Shown here piece after piece: positions 25,908 to 38,472 of a stretch of DNA of 64,000 bases. A program made the position numbers and the translations under genes. The notes below the pieces were generated by a model. The model saw only the letters and a list, made by a program, of their open reading frames with translations, searched no databases and was not told the origin of the DNA. The stretch is from Eudorina sp. 2006-703-Eu-15 (lineage: Eukaryota > Chlorophyta > Chlorophyceae > Chlamydomonadales > Volvocaceae): the NCBI GenBank assembly GCA_003117195.1, contig BDSI01000040.1, positions 310,658 to 374,657 of the forward strand. Reading direction: 5' to 3'. Each line of letters begins with the position of its first letter. The first letter of the stretch is position 1.

Positions 25908-27272
25908 AGGGTGGGCTGAAAGGGGGGAATTATAGGAAATTGCCCGGAGGAGGGAAGGGGCTGAGGGGGGGAAGGGGCCTGAGGGCGGGAGGGGGCTGGA
26001 AGGGCTGGGGGGGAAGGTGTGCAGGTGAAGAGGACGCCCCGGTTCAGGGCGGGACAGGGCAGGGGAGGGCAGAGGGGAGGGGCAGGACGTGGCAGGGGAG
26101 GGGCGGGACAAGGGTGTGCGAGCGGCGGGGGTCGATCCAGATCCCTCCGGGCCCCTCTTGATCACATCGGGTCGCGCCCCCGGAGATGTCAAGGCCCTCC
26201 GCCAGGGCGTGTGTGTGGTGGTGGGATGGTGGTGGTGGTGGTGGGATGGTGGTGGTGGGATGGTGGTGGTGGTGGTGGGATGGTGGTGGTGGTGGTGGTG
26301 GTGGTGGTGTCGCCAGGGGTGGGGGCCATGGAGGAAACCTGTACGGCGGCCAGCCCCGGTGGGGGTGGGCGGTGTTGTAGGGTAAGAGTACGGCTTCCAA
26401 CCCCAAACCCCGGGGGGGGGGAAGGTGCGGACGCGGCGGTGCCCCCCTCCCCCCCCGGGGTGGCTGCGGGTTCCGGTGATGAGGCCCTTGGCGCAAACGA
26501 GGGAACGGCGACTGGGTGCGGTGTCGTGCGGTGTCGTGTCGTGCGGTTTCGAGAAGATTGCGCGTGGGTTTTAGCTTCAGACAGACAGACAGGCCCTGAC
26601 TGGCGGATGGGCGGGTGGGTGGATGGGTTGATGGACGCCGCAAGCGGTCGTACCCGGGACTTGACCTCTGTGACGCGTACGGCCCCTAGGACAAGGTAGG
26701 ACCGGACCTTCCCCCCTTTCCGGGCAGCAGCTGGGGCCAGCAGCTGGGTGCCGGGCGGAGGGTCATATCCTAGTGGGGTCGGCGATGAGGCTTCGGCTGT
26801 CACCGGCGACCCGCAGTGTGACATGGATGATCATTCACGGAGTGCACGGGCAGTGCAACGCAGAGCGGAGAGGGCGGTACTCCTAACGCCGGTACCTACC
26901 GTAGATGGTTATCGCGTCAAGTGCGATTTTTGGTGCATGCGGGCTGTCCCCTTCAGTGGTGCGCTCGCAGCCTCGTCATCGCAGCCAACAACTACCGGTA
27001 CAGCACAGGAAGAGGAATGTTACACAATGCAAACGTCTTGGTTACGTACTGAGAACATTCGCATACTGGAGTCCTCGTTTGCGCACAGGAGATGCCCCCA
27101 CGACTGAACTGCTGGTCCGTTATGTCAGGTTTATGGTCGGTTGGAAGTTGCTTCGCGGACCCAAGCCACGCTGTCAGCACTCATTGGCATGATTATCCTT
27201 ATCACAAGCGATACGGGATAGCTTTGCGGTCTGCCCAATGTTATTCACACCTGCAAGCACAGACCAGGAGAA
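25908..27272. other. Intergenic region ABA4 to PWP2
   Basis: A family-A element (antisense, 25930-25942) lies 23 bp after the ABA4 stop. It is followed by G-rich DNA, a TGG/TGGTGG microsatellite (26216-26310), an inverted copy of repeat D (26757-26820) and a less GC-rich stretch from 26880 to 27270, the likely PWP2 promoter. No coding exon recognised. Confidence 0.6.
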
Positions 27273-30200
27273 ATGAACTTTGTTTTCAATAATCTGCTCG
27301 GTGCACCTTACCGCGGCGGTACTTTGCTCATCCATAACAATGAATTACTTACGCCAGTTGGCAATCGAATTGGGCAGGTGCGCCCCGGAAAGCAAAGCCG
27401 CCGCATGGCGGCCGGCTAAGTGACGTTCGAGCGAGCTCTGCATGCAAGCGGCCCCGGTTTTGTGTTCCGAAACACAGGTCAGCCTCACCGAGTCCACCAG
27501 CAAATGCCTTCCCTTCGAGAACCTGAACCAGGTGCGACGACATGGCGTCCTTCCGTAAATACCGCCCTGCAATCGAAAGCGCCCGGCTGCGCCGCACCTC
27601 CCCCGCGCGCCGTCAAACGCAGATTCGGGTGCTGTGCACCAGCCCCGATGGTTCGCTGCTCATGTCGGTGGACAAGGACGGTCGCGCGCTGCTCATCAAC
27701 CGCCGGCGCCAGGTGCTGCTCCACCACTTTTCCTTCAAGGGCCCGGTGGCCTGCGCGCGGTTCAGTCCGGACGGCCGATTCCTGGCTGTGGGGGTCGGGC
27801 GGCTGGTGCAGGTGGGTTGGGTTGGGTTGGGTTGGGTTGGGTTGGGTTGGGTTGGGTTGGGTGGGGTGGGGTGCGAGGGGCTGGGGTGGGGTGGGGTGGG
27901 GTGGGGTCGGGTGGGGTGGGGTGGGGTGGGGTGGGGTGGGGTGGGGTGGGGTGGGGTGGGGTGGGGTGGGGTGGGGTGGGGTGGGGTGGGGTGGGTGGGG
28001 TGGGGTGGGGTGGGGTGGGGTGCGAGGGGGCTGGGGTGGGGTGGGGTAAGGTTCGAGGGGCCAAGCGGGCAGAGCGGCGCAGAGCGAGGGAGCTAGGTGA
28101 GGTGGTGGTGACGAGGGGAGGGGGTGGTGGTGTACGAGGGGGTCGCCAACGCGGTGGTGACGAGGGGAGGGGGTGGTGGTGTACGAGGGGGTCGCCAACG
28201 CGGTGCCCCCTTAAGGGGCAGATCGGCGGCGGGTGGGGTCAGGCGCACCTCGAAAAGCGCTGTTCACCGCCACAACGTTCACCCCCTCACAGAGGGCGAG
28301 CAGTAGCAGCAACAGTAGCAGTAGCAGACACAGGAGCAGTAGCAGTAGCAGCAGCAAATAGCAGCAACAGTAGCAGTAGCAGCAGCAGTAGCAGTAACAG
28401 CTGTAGCAAGACCATGACCACGTGACGACCAGCCGACGGCGGCCGCACGGATGACTGCGAGCCCGGGCCGGCGCCGCCCACCCGACCTCTCCTCCCTCTC
28501 CTCCCCCCTTCCCCCCCTCCCCCCTCCCCCCGAGGTACCCCGCCCTCAAACCCGCGGGACTTCCTCCCGGCCCCTCCACTTCCCCCCCACACCCACCCAC
28601 CCACCCCTACCGCCACCCCCCATCCTTCCCCCCCATCCTTCCCCCCTCCACTTCCCCCCGGCCCCCTTAGGTCTGGCGGACGCCCTCCCTGGACAAGCAG
28701 ATGAACCCCATGCAGCTGTACCGCACGTACGGCCAGTCCCATTCGGACGTCCTTGACCTGGCCTGGAGCCCCGCGTGCGGCAGCAGTAGCAGCAGCCCCA
28801 CCCCCGGCAGTAGCAGCCCCAGCCCCAGCTCCGCCCCCCCGCTGTACTTCATCGCGGCGGGTTGTCGTGACGGCACGTTGCGGGTGTTCTCCCTGGACCC
28901 GGTGCCCGGGTACGACCCGCCCTGTCTGGGGGGGCACAAGGAGGCGGTGCTGGGGGTGTTCTTCGCCAGCCAGGAAATGAGGGACCGCGGGGCGGTGAGT
29001 GGGGGTGGGGGTGGGGGGGCTCCGAAGGGTGGGCGGGCTGCGGTGGGTGGCTGGGGGGGGGGGGCTGCGGTGGGTGGCTTGGGGGGGGCTCCGAAGGGGA
29101 GGGGGAGGGGGGAGCTGGGTGGCTGGGGAGGGGGATGCCGAGGGAGGGGGCGAGCTGGGGGGCCCCAGGGCCAGCAGCCCGGCGAGGCAGGTCACCGCGG
29201 GGGGGGGGAGGGGGAGTCAGCGGTCGAAGCAGCGGGGCGTGGTTGGGAGCGGGGGGCAGTGGGGGAGTGGGAAGGCGGCTGGAAGAGGGGCAGGGCCCGG
29301 GGGCGGAGGAAGGGGGCGGAGGGGCGGACCCTACTCTCCCCTGGAGCAGCAAGAGGCGGGCGGGTGTGGGCGGGAGTCCCGCCACTGACCCATGGGACAG
29401 TCAGCGCCCATCAGGCCGCTGCAGGGCTCTCCCAGGAGGGGTGGGGAATATTGGGGGTTGGGGGGCAGAAGACCGGCAACCATCCGCTTGCCCGAGGGGT
29501 TGGGGGCCAGAGGTGGGTGGCCCGTGGTGGTGGGGGGTTCCGGAGCCCTCCTGGGCGGTGGTGGTGATGGGCCCGATGCAGCCTCCAGTCCTCGACCCAC
29601 GGCCCAGCTTGGGGAGCTGAGGGGAGCTGGCGTGAGGTGCGGTGGCGTGGGGGCGAGGTTGCTGACGGGTGTCCACGTGCGTGTCTTGTGTGTGAGTGAA
29701 AACTGAGCGGGGGCGTGTCCTGTGCGTCTGTGTGTATGGTTTCGGCGCAGGCCCTGTCGGCGGCCCCCGAGGACGACCCCTCCGGGCCCCCCCTCTCCGC
29801 GGGGGGCCCCCCCGTCATGTACTCGCTGTCCGCGGACGGCGCCCTGCACTGCTGGACGTACGCCCACACCACGGGTAACCCGTACGGCAATCTGGAGCCG
29901 CACGTGGCGGCGAAGCGGCGGAAGGCGGAGCGGCAGCGGCAGGCGGCAAGTGCTGGGGCTGCTCCAGGGGAGGATGGCAGCGTGGACGGGGACGAGGAGG
30001 AGGAGGGGGAGGGGGAGGAGGGCGACGAGAAGGAGGCGGCGGAGGACGAGGCGGCGGCTGGGGGGGCCGAGGTGGAGCAAGGGCGGCGGAAGCGGCGGCG
30101 GAAGCAGCAGCAGCAGGAGGAGGAGGGGCATCAAAACGGCGACGGCGCTGCGGCGGGCGACCCACGGGACGGCGATGCCCGAGGGCACGACGGGGGTGCC

Positions 30201-33200
30201 GCCCCCGGGGCGCCCTCCACCTCGGGGGGAGCCCCCGGCAACACCTTCCCGCGGTTGGCAGGTAGGGGATGTGTGTGTCGTACGGTGCCGCACCCTTGTA
30301 CGACATGCCGTGGCGCGTACGGCGACCCCTGAGGCGGTGGCCCACCCGAGAGGTACCGTCACAGATGTCATCGCTGTCGCCTTAAAAGGGGAGGGGAGTA
30401 GGGGACATTGGTAGACATCGATGGATATATTCATGAGAAAGGGGGTTGGGTGCCAGGCGCGCCTCCTGCCGCCCCACCGTGTGGGGCAGTTCATCGTTGC
30501 CCACCCTTATGGGTCGTTACACCCCTCCTGACCCCACCTGCCCCCCTGTCTGCCTGCCTGTCCGCTCTGCCTGCCTGGCCCCCCTCGCCCCCTCGCCGGC
30601 TTCCCCGCGTCCTCGCGCACCAACCCGCCATCCCGCCGCCCTCGGCCCCCCCAACCCTCGCAGTATAAATATGTCTACCCATCTCCTATACCCCCCTTCC
30701 TGCTCCCCTCCCTCCCGGCCAGGTGGCAAATGGTACCTTGCCTCCAAGCACTACCTCGCCCACGCCGGCTCCCGCATCACCTCCTACGACGTGCACCTGC
30801 CGTCGGGCACCCTGGCCCTGGGCTTCAGCAGCGGCGTCTTTGAGCTGCAGCAGCTGGTTCCGGAGCTGACCTGCCTGCACACGCTGTCGGTCAGCCGCGA
30901 GAGGATCACCAGCCTGGCCTTCAACCACACGGGGGACTGGCTTGCCGGTGAGTGGGGGGGGGCGCCGGGAGGGGGAGGGGGAGGGGGATTTTTTTGGCGA
31001 TTTCGCTGTCTTTATTGACCAAGGGAGGGGGGGCGGACGGCTACTGCCCATTCGGTTACGGTACCACAGGGTACTTCTTTCGGTTTCGCTGTCGTGATTG
31101 AAACGGCGGGAGCGCATGGGGGTGCGGGGAGTCCGCTGGTTGGTCGGTTGGTCGTTGGTCGGTTGGTGTCCCCATCCGGACACCACGGCATGCAACGCTT
31201 CAGCTCGGAAGTAGCACCGCGCAACCCGTGGGACGGCCGCGGCCCCGCCTGGCGCCCTTCCCACCCCGCACTGCTCCCCCTCAGCTCCGACACCCCCCAG
31301 ATCTGATGCGCGCAGTGTCCGGCTGATCGCTTCTTCCCCCACCCCACCCTGCGCCGCGCCCATCTTCCCCTCGCCCCCGCCCCCGCCCCCCGCTGCCCGG
31401 ATTCTCGCTCTCATCCACCCCGCCCCCGCCCCCGGCCCCGCCCCCCCCCAAAACACACAACCACCCCCCGCCCCAGTCGGGTGCGCCCGTCTGGGTCAGC
31501 TGCTGGTGTGGGAGTGGCGCAGTGAGACGTACGTGCTCAAGCAGCAGGGGCACTACCACGACATTGCGGCGGTGGCCTTCTCCCCGGATGGAGCGCTCAT
31601 AGCCACGGGGGCGGACGACTGCAAGGTTGGTGTGTGTGTGTGGGGGGGGGGGCCATGCCCGCGGGGGGGGAGGAGGGAGGAGGGGGGTGTGCAGGTATAG
31701 GGACATGGGTCAGGACATGGGTAGACAGTCCGAAGGGAGGGGAGGTGGTGGGGCTTGATCGGAGGGGGGTGGTGCCGTGGGGGGAGGGGCCGTGCTCGGT
31801 GGAGAGTCCATGTGGGGGTGGGGTGGATTTTCAGGGACTGATATTTCGTTGTGTGTTTCCGTGTACTGGTAGGCGGGCAAGAGCAGTGACATGCAAGGGT
31901 CGCAGCCAGTGGGTTGCTGTGTGTGTAGATCTTAAATCGGTGTCCCGGCGAGGTCTTCGCGACTTGCGAGAGGGGGCAAACCTGCAGGTTGCAGGAAGGC
32001 CCACCCTCCGCCTTCCGACCCTCCCCGCCTTCCGACCCTCCCCGCCTTCCGACCCTCCCCGACTTCCGACCCTCCCCGACTTCCGACCCTCCCCGACTTC
32101 CGACCCTCCCCGACTTCCGACCCGACCCGACTTCCGACCCGACCCCTCCCCCCGGCCCCCCCAGGTCAAGGTGTTCCAGCAGTCCACTGGGTTCTGCTTC
32201 GTGACGTTCAGCGAGCACACCGCCCCAGTGACCGGTCTTGTGTTTGTGCCCTCGGGGGCGGCGCTGCTGTCGGCCTCCCTGGACGGAACCGTGCGCGCCT
32301 GGGACCTGGTGCGGTACCGCAACTTCCGTACACTGACGTCACCCACGCCGGCGCAGTACGGCAGTCTGGCGGTGGATCCCGCGGGCGAGGTGGTGGTGGC
32401 GGGCACTGTGGATACGTTCCAGGTGCGTGTGCGTGTGTGTGCTCAGATAAGAGACCCGCCCGCCCCAAACCAAGCACCAATATACTTACCATATGAACCT
32501 GTATGTGTGTGTGTGTTTAGATAAGATACCCGCCCTCTCCCCCGCCCCTCCTCCACCACCGCCCCCCTCGCGTCAATAAAGACAGCGAACCCGCAAAAGA
32601 GCACCAATCTGCACTTCCCCCATCTCCGCCCCGTCTCCCCGCCCCCCTTCCTTCTGTGTCGTGTCGTGCCGTACAGATCTACGTCTGGTCCCTGAAGACC
32701 GGGCGCCTGCTTGACGTACTCGCGGGCCACGAGGGCCCTATCACCGGCCTGGCCTTCTCCCCCGTCACCTCCCTCCTGGCCTCCTCCTCCTGGGACCGTA
32801 CGGTCCGTACTTGGGACGTGTACGACAGCGGTGGTTCGGGTTCCGGCGAGGTCCTGGAGCACCGCCACGACGTGCTGGCGGTGGCGATGCGGCCCGACGG
32901 GCGACAGCTGGCGACGGCGGCGGCGGACGGCTCCATCTACCTGTGGGACCCGGTCGAGGGGCAGCTGCAGGTGGGGCCATGGGTGTGTGTATGTGTGTAA
33001 CAAGAAGCCCACCCATAACCGCCCAGGCCCGGATGGTGTGTGTGTGTGGGAAATTGGTAGACAGGTGGGACCCTGGATCATGTCGCACCGGGGGGTAGGG
33101 CCGCTCGGGGTGCGGCCCAGGCCCCCCTCCTCCTCTCCTCGTGCTGCTCTCTGGTCATCCAGCCGGCTTTGCCACCCCGTTCCCTCCTCCCGGCCACTTC

Positions 33201-35253
33201 ACCCCCACTCCCTCCAAACCCCCAAACCTACAAACCTCCAAACCTCCAAACCTCCAAACCTCCAACCCCTCCAACCCTCCAACCCCCCCAAAGGGCACCA
33301 TCGAGGGCCGTCGGGACATCCGGGGCGGGCGGCTGCAGTCCGACCGCCGCACTGCCGCCAACTCGTCCGCGGGGGCGGCCTTCACCTCACTGGCCTACTC
33401 AGCGGATGGGGCGGTGCTGCTGGCCGGGGGCAACTCCAAGTGAGGAGGGGCGGGGAGAGGGGGCGGGGGGGATATAGGATTCTGGTAGACATATTGATAC
33501 TGCGCTGCTGCGGAGGGGTCGGGGGGGAAGGGGCGTTCGGGGGTCAGGGAGGGGCGGGGCCGGCGGCGGCTGCGCTGCCGGCTCTGGGCTGTGTGAGCTA
33601 GCTGGGGGACAAGGGGCACGAGGCGGGGGGGTTTCCCGGACCCGGAGCAGCGTGGGAAGGAGGGAGGGAGGGAGGGAGGTGGGCGGCACGGGCTGGGTTA
33701 GTGGGTTTCCTCCTCCAGCCCGCCTCCTCCGCTTGGCTTTGAGTCCCGTTGCCTGCCTTGTCGTACGCTTGCCGTACCGTGTTGCCCCCTCGTAACCGCC
33801 TCCGCCCGGCGCACGTGCAGGTACGTGTGTTTGTACGACGTGGCCGAGAGGCTGCTCCTCCGTCGCTTCCAGCTGTCCCACAACCGGTCCCTTGACGGGG
33901 TGCTGGATGCGCTCAACACGAAGAACATGACGGACGCCGGGCCGCTGCAGCTCATTGCCACGGTGGGTGGGGTGGGGTGGGGTGGGGTGGGGTGGGGTGG
34001 GGTGGGGTGGGGTGGGTGGGGTGGGGTGGGGTGGGTGGGGTGGGGTGGGGTGGGGTGGGGTGGGGTGGGGTGGGTGGGGTGGGTGGGGTGGGGTGGGGTG
34101 GGGTGGGGTGGGGTGGGGTGGGGTGGGGTGGGGTGGGGTGGGAAGGAAGGGCGACCCCTTGGTCCTCTCCCGCTCTGTCAAGGACGCTCCTCCCCCTTTT
34201 TGTCAATAAAGACGCGCTTCTCCCCCGCCTCCCCCCCTGGGGAGGAGCAGCAGCAGCAGCAGCAGCAGCAGCGTGATGGCGAGGGACCCGGGCTCTCCCC
34301 ATCAGGTAGTGGGCAGGCCGCCCCCTCCTTCCCAGCGCAGTGTGTACCGATTTCCTGAACCCCTCCCTCCCCCGGCCGTTTTAGAGGCCCGCCTTTCTTT
34401 CACACGCACACTCTCAACTCCAACTCAAGTCAGTTTTTCTTTGTCCACAAATCAGATACACCTCCTTTTCCCTCCCTCCCAATTTCCTACATCCCTCCCT
34501 CCCTCCCTCCCTGCCCCGACTCCACAGGACGACAACGATGACGCCCTCGAGCTGCTGCCGCCCGCCACCGACCTCGCCGCCTCCGCGGACGTGCCGGGCA
34601 CCTCAGCCGGAAAGCGACCCGCGGTGCGCTGCCGCTGCGTCGCGCTGTCGCCCACCGGCCGCGTCTGGGCCGCCGCCAGTACGGAAGGACTGCTGCTGTA
34701 CGGCATCGACGACGGGCTGATCTTCGACCCCACAGACCTGACCCAAGACATAACGCCAGCTGCCGTACACTCGTCCCTCGCCGCCGGCGCGCACCTCCGC
34801 GCGCTGCTCATCGCGTTGCGGCTGAGTGATACGGAGCTCGTACGGCACGTGCTGCTGGCGACGCCGCCGTCTGCCGTACAGACGACGGCGGCGGGGCTGC
34901 CGGCGGTGTTTGTGCCGTCGGTCCTGGGCGCGCTGGCTGACTGCGCCGCCAACTGCCCGCACCTGGAATTCGTCCTGTCGTGGATCCGTACATTGTGTAC
35001 GGCGCATGGATCATTGCTCAAGGCCGCAGCCGCAGGCGGCGGCGGCGGCCGCGGCGGTGGCGGCGCTGTCCCGGCGTCGGCGCTGATGCCCGTGTTGCGG
35101 TCGCTGCAGAAGGTGCTGGGCAGCCTTCACTGCGATCTGGCGGCGGCGGCGGAGAGCAACCTGTACCAACTCGACTACCTGACGGCAGCCGCGGCGGCGG
35201 CGGCGAAGGACGCGGCGGCGGCGGCGGCGGTGCCGGGGTCGGGGTCAGCGTAG
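27273..35253 (+). CDS. PWP2: PWP2 / UTP1, WD40 small-subunit processome protein
   Basis: Twelve exons join in phase to 1040 aa: 27273-27377, 27478-27531, 27623-27811, 28671-28994, 29751-30261, 30723-30947, 31477-31625, 32165-32422, 32677-32970, 33294-33439, 33821-33962, 34528-35253. PWP2 is a core subunit of the UTP-B complex in the nucleolus, needed for U3-dependent processing of 18S pre-rRNA. The N-terminus (FNNLLGAPYRGG, LLTPVGNRIG) is the family signature. Two WD40 propellers follow, with repeats such as FSPDGRFLAVG, FSPDGALIATGADDCKVKV, SLDGTVRAWDL, SSWDRTVRTWDV and AADGSIYLWDP. The C-terminus has the Utp12 domain (about 850-960, e.g. HLRALLIALRLSDTELVRHV). Residues about 270-380 (exon 5) are an acidic/basic/Gln-rich insert that makes it longer than plant orthologues (about 890-900 aa). 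The last 60 residues are Ala/Gly-rich. Several introns start with long G-rich minisatellites. Confidence 0.97.
27811..28045. repeat. GGGTT/GGGGT minisatellite at a PWP2 donor
   Basis: (GGGTT)n then (GGGGT)n starts exactly at the 5' splice site of intron 3 and runs for about 230 bp, G-rich on the sense strand. Confidence 0.95.
28104..28425. repeat. 49 bp tandem duplication and AGCAGT/AGCAGC repeat
   Basis: Two identical 49 bp copies (28104-28152 and 28153-28201, beginning GGTGGTGACGAGGGG) are followed by an AGCAGTAGCAGCAGC trinucleotide-type repeat (28298-28412), all inside PWP2 intron 3. Confidence 0.9.
30262..30722 (+). mobile_element. Introner-like intron with inverted family-A ends
   Basis: This whole PWP2 intron carries an antisense family-A element on the donor side (30406-30432, ATTGGTAGACAT.G) and a sense copy on the acceptor side (CAGTATAAATATGTCTACCC, 30661-30690, then a C run and the AG at 30721-30722). 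The two copies can pair. Calling it a mobile element is an inference. Confidence 0.4.
32018..32160. repeat. CTTCCGACCCTCCCCGA tandem repeat before a PWP2 acceptor
   Basis: About eight copies of a 16-17 bp unit run up to the 3' splice site of exon 8, C-rich on the sense strand. Confidence 0.95.
33963..34141. repeat. GGGGT minisatellite at a PWP2 donor
   Basis: About 35 GGGGT units start exactly at the 5' splice site of the intron after exon 11, G-rich on the sense strand. Confidence 0.95.
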
Positions 35254-36954
35254 GGACGGAGGGAGCACTGAAGGGCAGTACGGCGACGGGGGGGTACGGC
35301 AGCGGGGGGCGGATGTGCGCCTTCAGGGAGGGGCCAGCGACGGATGACGCACCGCAAACACCTAGGGCGTGTGTGTGTATGCGTATGTGTGTATGCTTAT
35401 GTGTGTGTCCTTGGGCGGGCACGGCAGGGATGTGTATGCGTGTAGGGTGCCGTGGGGCGGGGGGGGCCGAGACTGGGTTGCCCGGCTGGGGCTGGCGGGT
35501 TTCGGAGCAAAGGTGGGCGTCGCTTTTTCGCTGTCTTTATTGGCACCAAGGGGGTGCTGGCGTACGGGTAGCGGGCGGAGTGAGGGTGGGAGGGTGGGAG
35601 AAGGGGCGCAATGACCCGTGGGTCACGGACGGGCGTCGTACGGCATGTCGTGGACCGATGCTCACGTGCCTTTACGTAGACCCATGGGAAGGGCTACGAA
35701 AGCGTGTTGGGGGGAAGGGGGAACGAGCGCGCTGTCTGAAGCGACAAGGTGAGGGGGTCGTTCCGCTTGATGGGCCTTATGTACGGTAAGGTGTCTCGGC
35801 TTGAGCGGAGTTGTGAGGAGGAGGAGGGGGCGAAGGAGGGGCGAAGGAGGGGGGAAGGAGGGGGGAAGGAGGGGGAGTAGGAGGGAAGGAGGGGGGAAGG
35901 GGAACGCATCTGCGCCTTGTGCACCTGCGCTACTGCGCCTTCGGACCGCACTACAGCGGTCCCCACCAGACGACAAGTCGACATCCTCCACGTTTCCTAC
36001 ATGTATCTACGGTACTACGAGAGACTTTCACGGCGACGTCGGCCACCGGAACAACTCCTGCCCATTCGATGACTTTTCGCGGGCTCGCTGTTTCCATGGC
36101 GGGCGAGGGGGGGAGAGGGCGCAACCAGCGAGCGAGGGACCGGGGCGAGGGCAGTGGAATACGCCCTATGTGGTACGGTAGGCTCGCCGAGGGGCTGTGA
36201 GGGGAAGGAATGTGTCAGGCCCGGCAGCGGATTCGGATCTAATTAGCTGGATCCGGATCCGGTTCATACCCGGAGGTAAGATCCGGATCTGGGTGGTGAG
36301 ATCCGGGTCTGGGTATCGTTGACTGGGTCCATCCGGCATTTTGGATGGATGGGATGGAGGGCCGAGGGGAGATTCAGGCCCCGGGGGTAAAAAGAAACAG
36401 GCCCAGGGGGGCCCCGGGGGCTCGTGCCCGGCCCGCACGCTTTTGAGGGCACGGCACTGCACGGTACGGAACGGTACGGCACGGTACGGCGCGCGCGAGA
36501 CGAGCCACATGAACACAACCACCGGACCACAGTCACAATGCCGTACAAGAAAACGATTGGCCTGACGTGAAGTGGCGTGAAGGCGCCGGGGCACGGCTTC
36601 ACTTGGCGGGGGATGTTGGCGCAGGGCAGCAGTACGGTACGGCAACGAAAGGGCTGCTGAGCCAGTCGTCAGTCGGTCCGGTCCTGACGTTCTCACTTTT
36701 TTCGCCAGCCTGGTTTTGAATGACGTCTTAGTAACAACAACAACAACAGGCAGCAACGTTTCGCGCACGCCGAAACGTCTAGGTGGAGTGCGGCTCACTC
36801 CTCGTTTGTGTGAGCGTCAATGCAAGGAACCATCCTGAAGCCTGCGGCCTCCGACAGCCGAGCTCCGCTGTCGGCCGGCGACGACGGCGCCGTAGCGTTT
36901 CCACAACGTCGATCGATTCACTCTCGTGCGACATAAAATTTGCTATGCACTCGA

Positions 36955-37053
36955 ATGAATATGGGCCCAATCACATTGATTCTGAAGCTGCAGTACAGCT
37001 TCATCCGCAAGTCCATGTCTGACCCGAACGTCGTATACCAGTCGCTGCCTTGA
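36955..37053 (+). other. Small ORF, 32 aa, unrecognised
   Basis: It reads MNMGPITLILKLQYS, then FIRKSMSDPNVVYQSLP and a stop. It is one of the few non-repetitive short frames in the AT-rich island, with a hydrophobic start and a Tyr/Asn-containing tail. It might be a small protein, a last exon or chance. No family recognised. Confidence 0.15.
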
Positions 37054-37165
37054 CACATCCCAAAAATTAAAAGCAAGAATTTGACAAAATTTGTTCGTGT
37101 GGTCGAGCCCGCCCGCCGAAATATATTGTACGGGGCGAGCTTCGACCTTGATCAATTTTCAACGA

Positions 37166-37760
37166 TCAAATGCTTGGTAGCATGACAAAATGAGGCGTAT
37201 CACAACATGCCCGACGCGTCACCAAAATTTCATCGTGCGATTCCTCATCTTGATTCTGCCAAATCAGGCCTCCGTACGTGGACTGGTTTCTGTTAACATG
37301 TCCGTGGTTGGTGATGCAGTTTAGAACACAACGTACACCTGTCCTGCAACCCACACACATTTGAGATGATCGACGAGATCCTTTGTCAATGTATGTCGTT
37401 ATTTGAAAATTAGACGGGATGGAGGGCTGGTAGTGCGGGTATTCCCAAGGATATCTGTTGGCCATGCACAAAGGATGATATGTGCCTCACTGACAGCCAA
37501 CTGTATGAAATGGATTTTCCAATCATTTTCTCCAAGTATTTCTTCATCCTGATCAATCGTCGTTGTCGTCCACCACCACCGATAGTAATCAGCCGTTTCC
37601 TTAACCGAACAATCGCATGTGGCAAACCGTATTTAATATTAAAAAAATAGCCGAATGAAACTTCCGCGTGGCGATAAAATGCGTGCTTGATGGTCATTGT
37701 CCGTAAAGGTGGTTGTGACAAGAGTTCATCTTTCGGCGAAAGGCTCCAACATGTAAGCAA
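37166..37760 (-). other. AT-rich overlapping ORFs, possible decayed foreign or mobile DNA
   Basis: Two overlapping minus-strand frames, 37760-37410 and 37471-37166, have Lys/Ile/Tyr-rich composition (HAFYRHAEVSFGYFFNIKYG; QMCVGCRTGVRCVLNC) unlike the Ala/Gly/Pro-rich host proteins. Read in order they could be one frameshifted gene. The CxxC-CxxxC cluster hints at a zinc-binding tail, but I cannot assign a transposase or viral family. Confidence 0.25.
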
Positions 37761-38472
37761 ATACCGATGACAAAATTGTTAAATTTCGTTTACAAAAACT
37801 CTTCGGATAATGGAAATCTTCACTGCTTTAGGTCACGCCAGGTCACTAGGGCGACGAGGGTGACTGAGAGTGTTACGAGCGGATGTCCCGAATGAACACA
37901 CTGTGCAAGCAAATCCTCGATAAGTTTCGCATGTCGGGATTCACTGTTCGTAATAGTGCATGGATTTGGACCCTCTTACTGTGTAGGTACGACAACTCGC
38001 TACGGCGACCCTTCATGGCAATCCGATACTTACAATTGGCTTTACGCATGAGGAAATTCACTTCACTTTAGGAATTCTTACAGTGAAGTAGGTGACATAT
38101 TGTCGGGAAGGTGTCTGTAGCCTTCGACCACAGCTGAAAAATGCTGGTGGAGTGTTTAGAGTAAGAATCGCAGCCAGCTACCTATTGTTGGCTGCGCAGT
38201 CTAGATAGTACTTCCTGGGTTCATACTTGGGTGACTCCAAGTAGATATCATCTTTGTGCAGGTGTCCCCACGGACGGTAAGCTGGCATGAGCAGGCATCA
38301 TCGTGATGTCAAATAATACCCTGCTTTATTCTCATTTTTTTCATATGAATTCCTGATGAATGAAGAGTCGAACGCGGACTGCGCCAGCCATCTTGCTTCT
38401 GCTTGGTCACACTTGCAGGTGGAGCGGCCACGGCGGATTTCTTTCTGTGTAAAGCTATCGGCCCGGTGCAAA

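Larger units (their letters stand above)
35254..38472. other. Intergenic region with AT-rich island
   Basis: The first part (35254-36700) is GC-rich 3' flank of PWP2. It has a family-B element (35523-35550), GGGGAAGGA runs (35815-35900), ATCCGGATC repeats (36235-36310) and GTACGG microrepeats (36460-36490). From about 36700 to 38350 the composition drops to roughly balanced AT/GC, with short ORFs whose codons are AT-rich and unlike the neighbouring genes. No known domain was recognised. The end is the presumed promoter of the glycoprotein gene. Confidence 0.55.

Noticed and set aside
27542..27622. Alternative PWP2 start MASFRKYRPAIES
   Set aside because: The true N-terminus (FNNLLGAPYRGG, LLTPVGNRIG) is encoded by exons at 27273-27377 and 27478-27531; this ORF is intron 2 read through.
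27634..28425. Gly/Trp/Val-rich ORF resembling a glycine-rich protein
   Set aside because: It is the GGGGT minisatellite of PWP2 intron 3 read in frame.
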